This document shows positions 1 to 7,914 of a stretch of DNA of 64,000 nt, in pieces. Every line of letters starts with the position of its first letter. Positions within the stretch are counted from its first letter, which is position 1. A program made the position numbers and the translations under genes. Source of the DNA: PFJX01 sp964393825 (GTDB lineage: Bacteria; Pseudomonadota; Gammaproteobacteria; Burkholderiales; Thiobacillaceae); the NCBI GenBank assembly GCA_964393825.1, contig CAYMUY010000013.1, positions 1 to 64,000 on the forward strand, written 5' to 3'. Below the pieces are notes generated by a model. The model did not search any database and was not told the origin of the DNA. It was given only the letters and a program-made list of their open reading frames with translations.

Positions 1-55
1 CGACGCTCGCACTCGCGCAACCCCTGGAGAAATTTCTGATGAAGCCCCTACCCTT
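1..55. repeat. Left fragment of a palindrome-associated repeat, cut by the IS110 insertion
   Basis: These 55 bases recur at 3247-3301. The intact copy continues into a palindrome (3302 on), whereas here the next bases are the IS end. The IS therefore inserted at or beside this repeat. The region contains no gene. Confidence 0.75.
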
Positions 56-135
56 ACCGTGAAAGCCAATAGCCCCATGCCGACACCACTCCCACTCGCC
101 CCGAGTCGAGGAAGCCAATGAAACAATTCTGCGGA

Positions 136-1371
136 TCAAGCAGCGGCAGCGGAAAGCTTCACGACATAGCCGTGAGTTTTCAGCGCCTTGATCCAGCGGG
201 GAGCATTCTTTTTCACGTTCGCCGCGGCGTAATCAAACCCCGTGTCGTGATACGTCTCGCGGCGGGTGAGCATGAAATAGATCGTGCGAATCAATTTGTG
301 GGCGATGGCCACGATGGCTTTTTTGTGGCCGCGTCGAACCACGAGGCCCCGGTATTTCTCTCGAAAGACGGTCAGGGTGCGAATCGCCCCATTCGCAGCC
401 TCGCACAACAAATACCGGACCATCGAATTGCCCTTGCGGGTCTTCCCACTCTTGCGCTTGCCCGCACTCTCGTGATTGCCAGGGCACAGGGCGCCCCAGG
501 ACGCGAAGCGGTCTGCGTTGCCGAAATGGGACAGGTCGTCGCCGATCTCGATCAGGATCAGCGCCGCCGCGATCTCGCCGATGCCGGGGATCGTTTGCAG
601 CAGCGTCCAGGCCCAGGCGTAAGGCACCATGGCGTCGCGCAAGGTGGTGTCGAGTGTTTCCAGGTGGCGTTCCAATTCCCGCATGTGTTCCCGGATTTCC
701 ACCAACACGAAGCGATGTCGGGCCGACAGGTCGCCTTCGAGCGAGGCCAACAGGGTTTCCCTGGGCGCTTTGAGGCGGCCGCTGAGTTTGATCAATTCGC
801 TGGGCGCGAGACCGTCGATCAGCCCATCCACCATCGCACGGGCGGCTTGGCCGTTGATGTCGGAGACCAGGCCGCCGAGTTTGATGCCGGCGTCGTCGAG
901 AATCTTGTGCAGCCGGTTGGTCTCGGCCGCCAGATTGGCTTGCAGCTTGCGCCGGTAGCGGCTGACCAGGCGCAACTCGCGCAGGTCTTTGGGCGGAATG
1001 AAGCTGGGGCGGACCAGACCGTAGCGGCCCAACTGGGCCAGCCATTCGGAATCGGCCACGTCGGTCTTGCGTCCGGGGACGTTCTTGACGTGGTGGGCGT
1101 TGACCACCCAGAGGCGCAGGCCGACTTCTTCCAGGCGCGCGTACACGCTTTTCCAGTAGATGCCGGTGCTTTCCAGGATGACGAGTTCTACCCGCGCTTC
1201 GCACAGCCACGCGGCCAGCGCCTTGAGGTCGCGCTTGAAGCCGCCGAATTCGCGGGTCTCTCGGGTGAGGTTGCCGGCTGCGTCCTCGATGAGGACAGTG
1301 ACGACATGTTTCATGCGATGCACGTCGATGCCGGCAACGCGCTTGTGCAAGGTTTCCAGTTGCGCTTTCAT
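136..1371 (-). CDS. IS110-family DEDD transposase, copy 1
   Basis: This 411-aa recombinase catalyses site-specific insertion and excision of the element. The N-terminal RuvC-like DEDD domain shows GIDVHR (Asp16), ILESTGIYW (Glu66) and KTDVADSEW (Asp103/Asp106). The C-terminal Transposase_20 domain begins near TIPGIGEIAA (about 260) and contains the Ser-bearing GNHESAGKRKSG stretch near 300, where the catalytic serine of the family is expected. Length is normal and no catalytic residue is missing. It is identical to the product of 1639-2874. Long overlapping frames on both strands are by-products of GC bias. Confidence 0.95.
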   Translation of the reverse strand: MKAQLETLHKRVAGIDVHRMKHVVTVLIEDAAGNLTRETREFGGFKRDLKALAAWLCEARVELVILESTGIYWKSVYARLEEVGLRLWVVNAHHVKNVPGRKTDVADSEWLAQLGRYGLVRPSFIPPKDLRELRLVSRYRRKLQANLAAETNRLHKILDDAGIKLGGLVSDINGQAARAMVDGLIDGLAPSELIKLSGRLKAPRETLLASLEGDLSARHRFVLVEIREHMRELERHLETLDTTLRDAMVPYAWAWTLLQTIPGIGEIAAALILIEIGDDLSHFGNADRFASWGALCPGNHESAGKRKSGKTRKGNSMVRYLLCEAANGAIRTLTVFREKYRGLVVRRGHKKAIVAIAHKLIRTIYFMLTRRETYHDTGFDYAAANVKKNAPRWIKALKTHGYVVKLSAAAA

Positions 1372-1558
1372 GAGCCTTCTCCCATGGTGACAGTGGGGGT
1401 GGGGAGTTGGCGGACAGCCCGATCAGGGGTGCCTTGCGTCGGAAATCGGCGCATGCCTCTTTACCGTGCGTCCTACGCACGCAGTGCGCGGAACAATCGG
1501 GGGTGCGGACTGTTCGGGCCGGGTCCGGTTAGACAACGGGGTACAACCGCCAAACGTT
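1372..1558 (-). ncRNA. Candidate IS110 bridge (seek) RNA region, copy 1
   Basis: About 185 non-coding bases lie between the transposase start and the element's left end. IS110 elements with a long 5' non-coding end encode a bridge RNA there that pairs with target and donor DNA. I infer the RNA from position and family. I did not derive its fold or loops. Confidence 0.45.
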
Positions 1559-1575
1559 ACCGTGAAAGCCAATAG
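1545..1575 (-). promoter_or_regulatory. Right-end/left-end junction between the two tandem IS110 copies
   Basis: Reading the minus strand, copy 2's right end (1561 upward) abuts copy 1's left end with a single shared TT. In circular IS110 intermediates the equivalent junction creates a promoter that drives the bridge RNA. A TTGGCT hexamer (1567-1572, minus) lies in the right end, but I see no strong matching -10, so promoter activity is inferred rather than seen. Confidence 0.4.
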
Positions 1576-1638
1576 CCCCATGCCGACACCACTCCCACTC
1601 GCCCCGAGTCGAGGAAGCCAATGAAACAATTCTGCGGA

Positions 1639-2874
1639 TCAAGCAGCGGCAGCGGAAAGCTTCACGACATAGCCGTGAGTTTTCAGCGCCTTGATCCAGC
1701 GGGGAGCATTCTTTTTCACGTTCGCCGCGGCGTAATCAAACCCCGTGTCGTGATACGTCTCGCGGCGGGTGAGCATGAAATAGATCGTGCGAATCAATTT
1801 GTGGGCGATGGCCACGATGGCTTTTTTGTGGCCGCGTCGAACCACGAGGCCCCGGTATTTCTCTCGAAAGACGGTCAGGGTGCGAATCGCCCCATTCGCA
1901 GCCTCGCACAACAAATACCGGACCATCGAATTGCCCTTGCGGGTCTTCCCACTCTTGCGCTTGCCCGCACTCTCGTGATTGCCAGGGCACAGGGCGCCCC
2001 AGGACGCGAAGCGGTCTGCGTTGCCGAAATGGGACAGGTCGTCGCCGATCTCGATCAGGATCAGCGCCGCCGCGATCTCGCCGATGCCGGGGATCGTTTG
2101 CAGCAGCGTCCAGGCCCAGGCGTAAGGCACCATGGCGTCGCGCAAGGTGGTGTCGAGTGTTTCCAGGTGGCGTTCCAATTCCCGCATGTGTTCCCGGATT
2201 TCCACCAACACGAAGCGATGTCGGGCCGACAGGTCGCCTTCGAGCGAGGCCAACAGGGTTTCCCTGGGCGCTTTGAGGCGGCCGCTGAGTTTGATCAATT
2301 CGCTGGGCGCGAGACCGTCGATCAGCCCATCCACCATCGCACGGGCGGCTTGGCCGTTGATGTCGGAGACCAGGCCGCCGAGTTTGATGCCGGCGTCGTC
2401 GAGAATCTTGTGCAGCCGGTTGGTCTCGGCCGCCAGATTGGCTTGCAGCTTGCGCCGGTAGCGGCTGACCAGGCGCAACTCGCGCAGGTCTTTGGGCGGA
2501 ATGAAGCTGGGGCGGACCAGACCGTAGCGGCCCAACTGGGCCAGCCATTCGGAATCGGCCACGTCGGTCTTGCGTCCGGGGACGTTCTTGACGTGGTGGG
2601 CGTTGACCACCCAGAGGCGCAGGCCGACTTCTTCCAGGCGCGCGTACACGCTTTTCCAGTAGATGCCGGTGCTTTCCAGGATGACGAGTTCTACCCGCGC
2701 TTCGCACAGCCACGCGGCCAGCGCCTTGAGGTCGCGCTTGAAGCCGCCGAATTCGCGGGTCTCTCGGGTGAGGTTGCCGGCTGCGTCCTCGATGAGGACA
2801 GTGACGACATGTTTCATGCGATGCACGTCGATGCCGGCAACGCGCTTGTGCAAGGTTTCCAGTTGCGCTTTCAT
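1639..2874 (-). CDS. IS110-family DEDD transposase, copy 2
   Basis: The 411-aa product is identical to that of 136-1371 and has the same DEDD residues and C-terminal serine region. Identity of the two copies indicates a recent duplication, or possibly an assembly duplication. Nothing in the frame is broken. Confidence 0.95.
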   Translation of the reverse strand: MKAQLETLHKRVAGIDVHRMKHVVTVLIEDAAGNLTRETREFGGFKRDLKALAAWLCEARVELVILESTGIYWKSVYARLEEVGLRLWVVNAHHVKNVPGRKTDVADSEWLAQLGRYGLVRPSFIPPKDLRELRLVSRYRRKLQANLAAETNRLHKILDDAGIKLGGLVSDINGQAARAMVDGLIDGLAPSELIKLSGRLKAPRETLLASLEGDLSARHRFVLVEIREHMRELERHLETLDTTLRDAMVPYAWAWTLLQTIPGIGEIAAALILIEIGDDLSHFGNADRFASWGALCPGNHESAGKRKSGKTRKGNSMVRYLLCEAANGAIRTLTVFREKYRGLVVRRGHKKAIVAIAHKLIRTIYFMLTRRETYHDTGFDYAAANVKKNAPRWIKALKTHGYVVKLSAAAA

Positions 2875-3061
2875 GAGCCTTCTCCCATGGTGACAGTGGG
2901 GGTGGGGAGTTGGCGGACAGCCCGATCAGGGGTGCCTTGCGTCGGAAATCGGCGCATGCCTCTTTACCGTGCGTCCTACGCACGCAGTGCGCGGAACAAT
3001 CGGGGGTGCGGACTGTTCGGGCCGGGTCCGGTTAGACAACGGGGTACAACCGCCAAACGTT
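2875..3061 (-). ncRNA. Candidate IS110 bridge (seek) RNA region, copy 2
   Basis: Same sequence and position relative to the transposase as 1372-1558. Here the left end abuts flanking DNA, so if the promoter needs the right-end sequence this copy's RNA may be less expressed. This is an inference from the IS110 family. Confidence 0.4.
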
Positions 3062-3156
3062 TTTCGACCTCGCGTCCGCCGGCTCCCTCTTTTTATTTAT
3101 CGACGATTCCAGCGCCGCTTTCATGTTCGGGGGCGTGCCCGGGGATCATGATCGGT

Positions 3157-3340
3157 TCGGTACCCCAGCCCCCTTTTGAGAAAGGGGGGAGCCGGCTAGC
3201 GGCACGAGTCCCCCCCTTTCCCAAAGGGGGGTTAGGGGGGATTTGGCGACGCTCGCACTCGCGCAACCCCTGGAGAAATTTCTGATGAAGCCCCTACCCT
3301 TCGGTACCCCAGCCCCCTTTTGAGAAAGGGGGGAGCCGGT
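3157..3340. repeat. Palindromic repeat cluster (unit about 144 bp plus a partial second unit)
   Basis: The palindrome CCCCCTTTTGAGAAAGGGGG occurs at about 3169 and again at about 3313, each preceded by ggtaccccag. Between them lie a second palindrome (CCCCCCTTTCCCAAAGGGGG-like, about 3211-3232) and the 55-base stretch also found at 1-55. Unique DNA (3062-3156) separates the IS from this cluster. I see no gene from 3062 to 3348. Confidence 0.8.
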
Positions 3341-3348
3341 TACCGACC

Positions 3349-4899
3349 ATGTGTCGGCCTCCGCGTAGCTTGCTGCACCGCACAAACCATGGCAATCTGG
3401 GCGAAACTTTCATTAACCGATATGCCGTGACCCACTCCGCGCCCGTTTCCACGACACCGCCTCCTGACTCCGTGCTGGTGGACCCGCTGACCACGCCCCT
3501 GTCCGCCCTGGTGCGACGCGGGCCGGTGGTCTGTTCGCAGGACGGCGCGGTGCGCGAGGCGCTGGAAATCATGCGGCGCGAGAATGTCGGTTCCATTCTG
3601 CTCACCGATGAGCAAGGCCAGCCGGCCGGCATGTTCACCCTCAAGGATCTGCGCGACCGTGTGGCTTTGGGCGCCTGCGACATCGGCCAGCCCATGCGCC
3701 GGGTGATGACACCCAACCCGTTTTCCCTGGCCGACACCGCCCCGGCCTTCGAGGCGGCCCTGGCGATGGCGCGGCGTTCCATCCACCACGTGGTGGTGAC
3801 ACATGAGGGCCGAGTATCCGGGGTGATTTCGGAAAAAGACCTGTTCGCCCTGCAACAGGTGGGCGTGGCGCGCATCGCCAGTACCCTCTGCCTGGCGGAA
3901 GACCTGACGACCTTGCAACACGCGGCCGAGGACATCCGCCGCCTGGCGCGCAACCTGATGGCGCAGGGGGTCGGCGCGGAACAACTCACCCGGCTGATTT
4001 CCCAGCTCAACGACCAGCTCACCCAGCGCATCCTCTATCTGGCCTTCGCCGACAGCGGCCTGGAAGACGTGAGCTGGTGCTGGCTGGCGCTGGGCTCGGA
4101 GGGTCGCTTTGAACAGACCCTCTTTACCGACCAGGACAACGGCCTGATCTTCAGCGTGCCCGAGGGCGACAGCGCCGAGGCGCTTCGCGCGCCCATGCTG
4201 GCCGCCGCCCGGCGCGTCAACGAATGGCTGGATGCCTGCGGATTTCCGCTGTGCAAAGGCGAGATCATGGCCGGCAACCCTAACTGGTGCCTGTCCCTGG
4301 AGGAATGGCAACACACCTTCGGCGACTGGATCTTTCGCGGCGACGCGCCGGTGCTGCTCAACGCCAGCATCTTCTTCGATTTTCGCGCCCTGGCCGGCGA
4401 CACCCGACTGGCCCAGTACCTGCGCGGCTGGCTCAATGGCCGCATCAAGGAAAAGCGCCTGTTCCTCAAATTGCTGGTGCAAAACGCCCTGGGCAACCGC
4501 CCGCCCCTGGGTTTGGTGCGCGATTTCGTGGTGGATGGCGAGGGCGAGGAAGCCAATACCATCGACCTCAAATTGCATGGCACCACGCCTTTCGTCGACG
4601 CGGCGCGCATTTTCGCGCTGGCCGCCGGACTCGACGAGACCGGCACGGTACGGCGCCTGCGCGGCGCCGGCGAAGTCTGGAAAATGAATCCGCGGGAAGT
4701 CGAAGCCTGGGTGGAAAGCTTTTTGTTCATCCAGCAACTGCGTTTGCAACTGCACCAGTCGCAACTCGAAAAGAACCTGCCACTGAGCAACCGCTTCAAC
4801 CCGGAGCGGCTCAGCAACGTGGAACGTCAGGCGCTCAAGGAAGCCTTCCGTCAGGCAAGAAAACTGCAAAGTCGGCTGGAGCGTTTTTTTCAGTTCTGA
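3349..4899 (+). CDS. CBS-pair / DUF294 putative nucleotidyltransferase, lacking the cNMP-binding domain
   Basis: The product is up to 516 aa. Two CBS domains occupy roughly residues 45-180 (adenylate-sensing modules), followed by a DUF294 nucleotidyltransferase-like domain with GSEGRFEQT and TDQDNG as the likely GSxxR and DxD active-site motifs, and a helical C-terminal domain. It is a clear paralogue of the gene at 22669, but that protein has an extra N-terminal cyclic-nucleotide-binding domain. The first 35 or so residues are non-homologous and begin at the edge of the repeat cluster. A GTG at 3427 is an equally plausible start. The substrate is unknown; GlnD/GlnE-like nucleotidyl transfer is only a family analogy. 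It lies 200 bp upstream of the DUF485-actP pair. Confidence 0.8.
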   Translation: MCRPPRSLLHRTNHGNLGETFINRYAVTHSAPVSTTPPPDSVLVDPLTTPLSALVRRGPVVCSQDGAVREALEIMRRENVGSILLTDEQGQPAGMFTLKDLRDRVALGACDIGQPMRRVMTPNPFSLADTAPAFEAALAMARRSIHHVVVTHEGRVSGVISEKDLFALQQVGVARIASTLCLAEDLTTLQHAAEDIRRLARNLMAQGVGAEQLTRLISQLNDQLTQRILYLAFADSGLEDVSWCWLALGSEGRFEQTLFTDQDNGLIFSVPEGDSAEALRAPMLAAARRVNEWLDACGFPLCKGEIMAGNPNWCLSLEEWQHTFGDWIFRGDAPVLLNASIFFDFRALAGDTRLAQYLRGWLNGRIKEKRLFLKLLVQNALGNRPPLGLVRDFVVDGEGEEANTIDLKLHGTTPFVDAARIFALAAGLDETGTVRRLRGAGEVWKMNPREVEAWVESFLFIQQLRLQLHQSQLEKNLPLSNRFNPERLSNVERQALKEAFRQARKLQSRLERFFQF

Positions 4900-5100
4900 C
4901 CTCAGTTCTAACGATTCTCGGCGGGGAATATCGCAAATTACGCGGGGCAAATCATGACCTCGATAAACACGGATGTTGCGCCGCACTATATTTTCATTCA
5001 CCCCCCATTTCTTAAGTCTCGTGTAAGCCTCGCCTCCTAGCATTCGCGTCGCCGCCCATGCTGAAACAGAGGCGGTCCTTCCTAACCAGGAGTCCTGCTT

Positions 5101-5418
5101 ATGTCCAAACAAGAAATGAATTGGGCGGCGATCGATGCCGACCCGCGCTTCCAGGCGCTGCATCGCAAGAAGACCAAATTCCTGTGGAGTTTGATGCTCA
5201 TCTCCATGGCGTATTACTTCCTGTTGCCCATCGGCACCGCCTATTTCTCCGAGCTGTTCAAGATCAAGGTCTGGGGGCCGGTAAACGTGGGCCTGGTGTT
5301 CGCTCTCTCCCAGTTCCTCGTTGCCTGGGGCATCGCCTGGATCTATGCCCGTCGCGCGAACACCGAGTTCGACGCCATGGCCCAGGAAATCATCGATGAC
5401 GCACACAACATCAAATAA
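5101..5418 (+). CDS. DUF485 small inner-membrane protein (YjcH-like)
   Basis: This 105-aa protein has two membrane segments (about 30-55 and 65-90) and the DUF485 pattern FQALHRKKTKFLW ... NVGLVFALSQFLVAW ... YARRANTEFD. Members precede actP and are presumed accessory subunits of the symporter. The AGGAG site at 5088-5092 fixes the start. It ends 10 bases before actP, so the two are probably co-translated. The 200 bp upstream (4900-5100) is AT-richer and probably holds the promoter, but I see no convincing hexamers. Confidence 0.85.
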   Translation: MSKQEMNWAAIDADPRFQALHRKKTKFLWSLMLISMAYYFLLPIGTAYFSELFKIKVWGPVNVGLVFALSQFLVAWGIAWIYARRANTEFDAMAQEIIDDAHNIK

Positions 5419-5428
5419 AGGACGCGCC

Positions 5429-7441
5429 ATGAATCTGAAACTGATCCTCACCAGCGCCGCGCTCGCGCTCGGCAGCGCCGCCGCTTTCGCCGGCGAGGGC
5501 GCCGTCGCCGACGAATACAAGTGGCTCACCTTCTCGGTATTCGGCGGCATCATCGCCCTGACCATGTACATCACCTTCTGGGCCGCCAAGCGGGTGCACT
5601 CGACCTCCGAGTTCTACGCCGCCGGCCGTTCCGTGTCGGGTGTGCAGAATGGCTGGGCGATCGCCGGCGACTACCTGTCCGCCGCTTCCTTCCTCGGCAT
5701 CGCCGGCCTGATCTCGCTGTACGGCTATGACGGCTTCATGTACTCGGTGGGCTTCCTGGTGGCCTACATCACCGTGCTGCTGGTGATCGCCGAACCCTGC
5801 CGCAACATCGGCAAGTACACCCTGGGCGACATTCTGGCCTTCCGCAACCACCCCAAGGCCTCCAAGACCATCGCCGCCATTTCCACCATCACCGTCTCCA
5901 TCTTCTACCTGACCGCGCAAATGGTCGGCGGCGGCGTCCTGGTAAAGACCCTGATCGGCATCGACTACGAGGTGTCGGTCATGGTGGTGGGCGTGCTGAT
6001 GCTGTCCTATGTGGTATTCGGTGGCATGGTCGCCACCACCTGGGTGCAGATCGTCAAGGCCATCCTGCTGGTGACCGCCTCCATCATCCTGGTGGCCCTG
6101 GTCTGGTCGCCCTATGGCTTCAGCCTGCCGGGCTTCCTGGATAGCGTCATCCATAACGAGGGCGTGCAGAAGCAGGTGGCGAAGGTCATCGGCAACGCCG
6201 CCGCCAACATGACGCCGGAGGAACTCGGCCAGCGCTTCCTGGAGCCCGGCCTGTTTCTGAAGAACCCGATCGACCAGATCTCCCTGGGCATGGCCCTGGT
6301 GCTGGGCACGGCCGGCCTGCCACACATCCTGATGCGCTTCTTCACCGTGCCGAACGCGCAGGAAGCCCGCAAATCCGTGGTCTGGGCCATGGGCATCATC
6401 GGCGGCTTCTACGTCCTGACCCTGTTCCTGGGCATGGGCGCGGCCATCAAGGTCGGTCCCGCCAGCATCGCCGCGCTCGACAAGGGCGGCAACATGGCCG
6501 CGCCTATCCTGGCGCAGTACCTGGGCGGTGGCGCCAACTCCATGCTCGGCAATTTCTTCCTCGCCTTCGTCGCCGCCGTGGCCTTCGCCACCATCGTCGC
6601 GGTGGTCGCCGGCCTGGTGCTCGCCTCCGCCTCCGCGATGGCGCACGACATCTATGTCGGCGTGATCCGCGGCGACAAGGCCTCGCCGGATGAGCAGGTC
6701 AAGGCCGCGCGCATCTCCTCCGTCATCGTCGGCATCGTCGCCATCTTCATCGGCATCGCCGCCAAGGGGCAGAACGTCGCCCATCTGGTCGGCATGGCCT
6801 TCGCGGTGGCCGCATCCGGCAACCTGCCGGCGGTGTTCCTGACCCTGTACTGGAAGCGCTGCAACACGGGGGGCGTGGTACTGGGCATGCTGGTGGGTTC
6901 ATTCACAGCCATCGGCCTGGTGATGATCTCCCCGAACATGACCTATCCCAAGAAGGTCATCGCCGACGCCAAAGTGGTGCTGGAAGGCGCCCCGGCCAAG
7001 GACGCCGTGCCGGCCAAGCTGAGCGAAGGCTTCATGTGCGAACTGTTCGCCACCTGCCAAAACGCCGAACCCGCCAAACCGGCCGCGGAAGCCAAGGCGC
7101 CCGTGCCCGAGAAACTGGCCGCGTTGCAGGCTTCCATGCCCACGCTGACCGATCCGGCCGCCGTGGAAAAAGCGAAAAAAGACGCGGCCAAGATGGAAAA
7201 GGAGATCAAGAAAGCCCAGGAAGACCTGCGGAAGATGGAAGGCCAGAGCACCAGCCTGACGGGTCTTGAGAAGCCCTTCTTCCGCCTCAAGAACCCCGGC
7301 CTGCTCTCCATCCCGCTCGGTTTCCTGATGGTGATCCTGGGTTCGCTGCTGTACCGCGACAAACGTTCCGAGGAAATGTGGGACGAACTCTACGTGCGCC
7401 AGAACACCGGCATCCACGCCGAAGGCGCCACGGCCCACTAA
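5429..7441 (+). CDS. actP: Cation/acetate symporter of the sodium:solute symporter family
   Basis: This 670-aa inner-membrane SSS transporter is probably for acetate or another small monocarboxylate with Na+ or H+. A signal-like N-terminus (MNLKLILTSAALALG) is followed by about 13 membrane segments, including AAGRSVSGVQNGWAIAGDY typical of ActP. The start at 5429 follows aaaggacgcgcc; longer frames reach into DUF485 and are unlikely. Unusual feature: before the last membrane helix there is a hydrophilic insert of about 120 residues with a CELFATC pair and a Lys/Glu/Ala-rich coiled-coil stretch (about 545-630). It forms a unit with DUF485 and ends in a strong terminator. Confidence 0.9.
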   Translation: MNLKLILTSAALALGSAAAFAGEGAVADEYKWLTFSVFGGIIALTMYITFWAAKRVHSTSEFYAAGRSVSGVQNGWAIAGDYLSAASFLGIAGLISLYGYDGFMYSVGFLVAYITVLLVIAEPCRNIGKYTLGDILAFRNHPKASKTIAAISTITVSIFYLTAQMVGGGVLVKTLIGIDYEVSVMVVGVLMLSYVVFGGMVATTWVQIVKAILLVTASIILVALVWSPYGFSLPGFLDSVIHNEGVQKQVAKVIGNAAANMTPEELGQRFLEPGLFLKNPIDQISLGMALVLGTAGLPHILMRFFTVPNAQEARKSVVWAMGIIGGFYVLTLFLGMGAAIKVGPASIAALDKGGNMAAPILAQYLGGGANSMLGNFFLAFVAAVAFATIVAVVAGLVLASASAMAHDIYVGVIRGDKASPDEQVKAARISSVIVGIVAIFIGIAAKGQNVAHLVGMAFAVAASGNLPAVFLTLYWKRCNTGGVVLGMLVGSFTAIGLVMISPNMTYPKKVIADAKVVLEGAPAKDAVPAKLSEGFMCELFATCQNAEPAKPAAEAKAPVPEKLAALQASMPTLTDPAAVEKAKKDAAKMEKEIKKAQEDLRKMEGQSTSLTGLEKPFFRLKNPGLLSIPLGFLMVILGSLLYRDKRSEEMWDELYVRQNTGIHAEGATAH

Positions 7442-7489
7442 ACCCGTACCGGCCTCCCCCCGTCCGCTTCCTTGTTCGAGGCGGACACT

Positions 7490-7520
7490 CAAACCCCCGG
7501 CTTGCCGGGGGTTTGTTTTT
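7490..7520 (+). terminator. Rho-independent terminator of the DUF485-actP operon
   Basis: A perfect 11-bp stem (CAAACCCCCGG / CCGGGGGTTTG) with loop CTTG is followed by TTTTT, 48 bases after the actP stop codon. Confidence 0.9.
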
Positions 7521-7542
7521 GTGGGGACGGGAATACAGATCC

Positions 7543-7677
7543 GTAGGTTGGGCAGCGGAGTCGTTGCCCACTTTAGCGGCTTACGAATCCGGTGTGCCCC
7601 TTGCGGGTGCAAGGCGAAGCGTGCCCAACATCGCGCCGGTTCGTTGGGCACGCTTCGCTTTGCCCAGCCTACGGAAC
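7543..7677. repeat. MITE-like inverted repeat at the island border
   Basis: The ends are ccgtaggttgggca and tgcccagcctacgg (imperfect inverted repeat), with two further internal GCCCAAC/GTTGGGC pairs. It has no coding capacity. It sits immediately after the actP terminator, at the left edge of the accessory region. Confidence 0.7.
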
Positions 7678-7914
7678 TCCCCGGCCAATCGAGTTGATAT
7701 GCCTGAGCGATGCGCCCGACGATATCGGCGACCCCGGTATTGCCCAGACGCAATGACTCCGGATCGACATAGGTAGCTTTGGACGGCGCTGAGGATGTCT
7801 GGCATGAGAAGCTCCGCATATAACAACTGAATATGTCGATAGCATCACGACTATTACCGTGCACATTGTTGGTTATTAGCGGAAAGAGAGATGCCTATCG
7901 CTGCATCCATCGCC
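7678..7914 (-). other. Non-coding stretch with a possible small gene remnant
   Basis: Only short frames are present. A minus-strand frame from about 7825 encodes a peptide containing YVDPESLRLGNTG and runs without a stop into the inverted repeat. It may be a decayed 5' gene end, and I do not recognise it. I see no promoter here for the plus strand. Confidence 0.25.

Larger units (their letters stand above)
54..1558 (-). mobile_element. IS110-family insertion sequence, copy 1 of a tandem pair
   Basis: The unit is 1503 bp from TT at 54-55 to TT at 1557-1558, and the same unit recurs as copy 2. The left flank reads ccc-TT-accgtg, the internal junction aaacg-TT-accgtg and the right flank aaacg-TT-tttcg, so a TT dinucleotide is shared at all three borders. 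That fits the core dinucleotide left by IS110-type recombination. There are no terminal inverted repeats, as expected for IS110. The transposase reads on the minus strand, so the left end (5' of the gene) is at 1558. Confidence 0.85.
1557..3061 (-). mobile_element. IS110-family insertion sequence, copy 2 of a tandem pair
   Basis: This is the second 1503-bp unit, in the same orientation and directly adjoining copy 1 with one shared TT. The encoded transposase is residue-for-residue the same as copy 1. Its left end at 3060-3061 faces unique DNA (tttcgacc) rather than another element end, so only copy 1 has the joined right-end/left-end arrangement upstream. Confidence 0.85.

Noticed and set aside
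118..1575. Long plus-strand frame of 485 codons over the IS110 transposase, repeated at 1621-3285
   Set aside because: Antisense to an intact DEDD transposase; the product has no domain and arises from GC-rich codon bias.
1..3340. CRISPR array suggested by repeated blocks
   Set aside because: The repeats are palindromic elements and a whole-element IS duplication, with no regular short repeat-spacer pattern.
3340..5589. 749-codon minus-strand frame over the CBS/DUF294, DUF485 and actP genes
   Set aside because: Spans several real genes on the other strand, with no recognisable motif.
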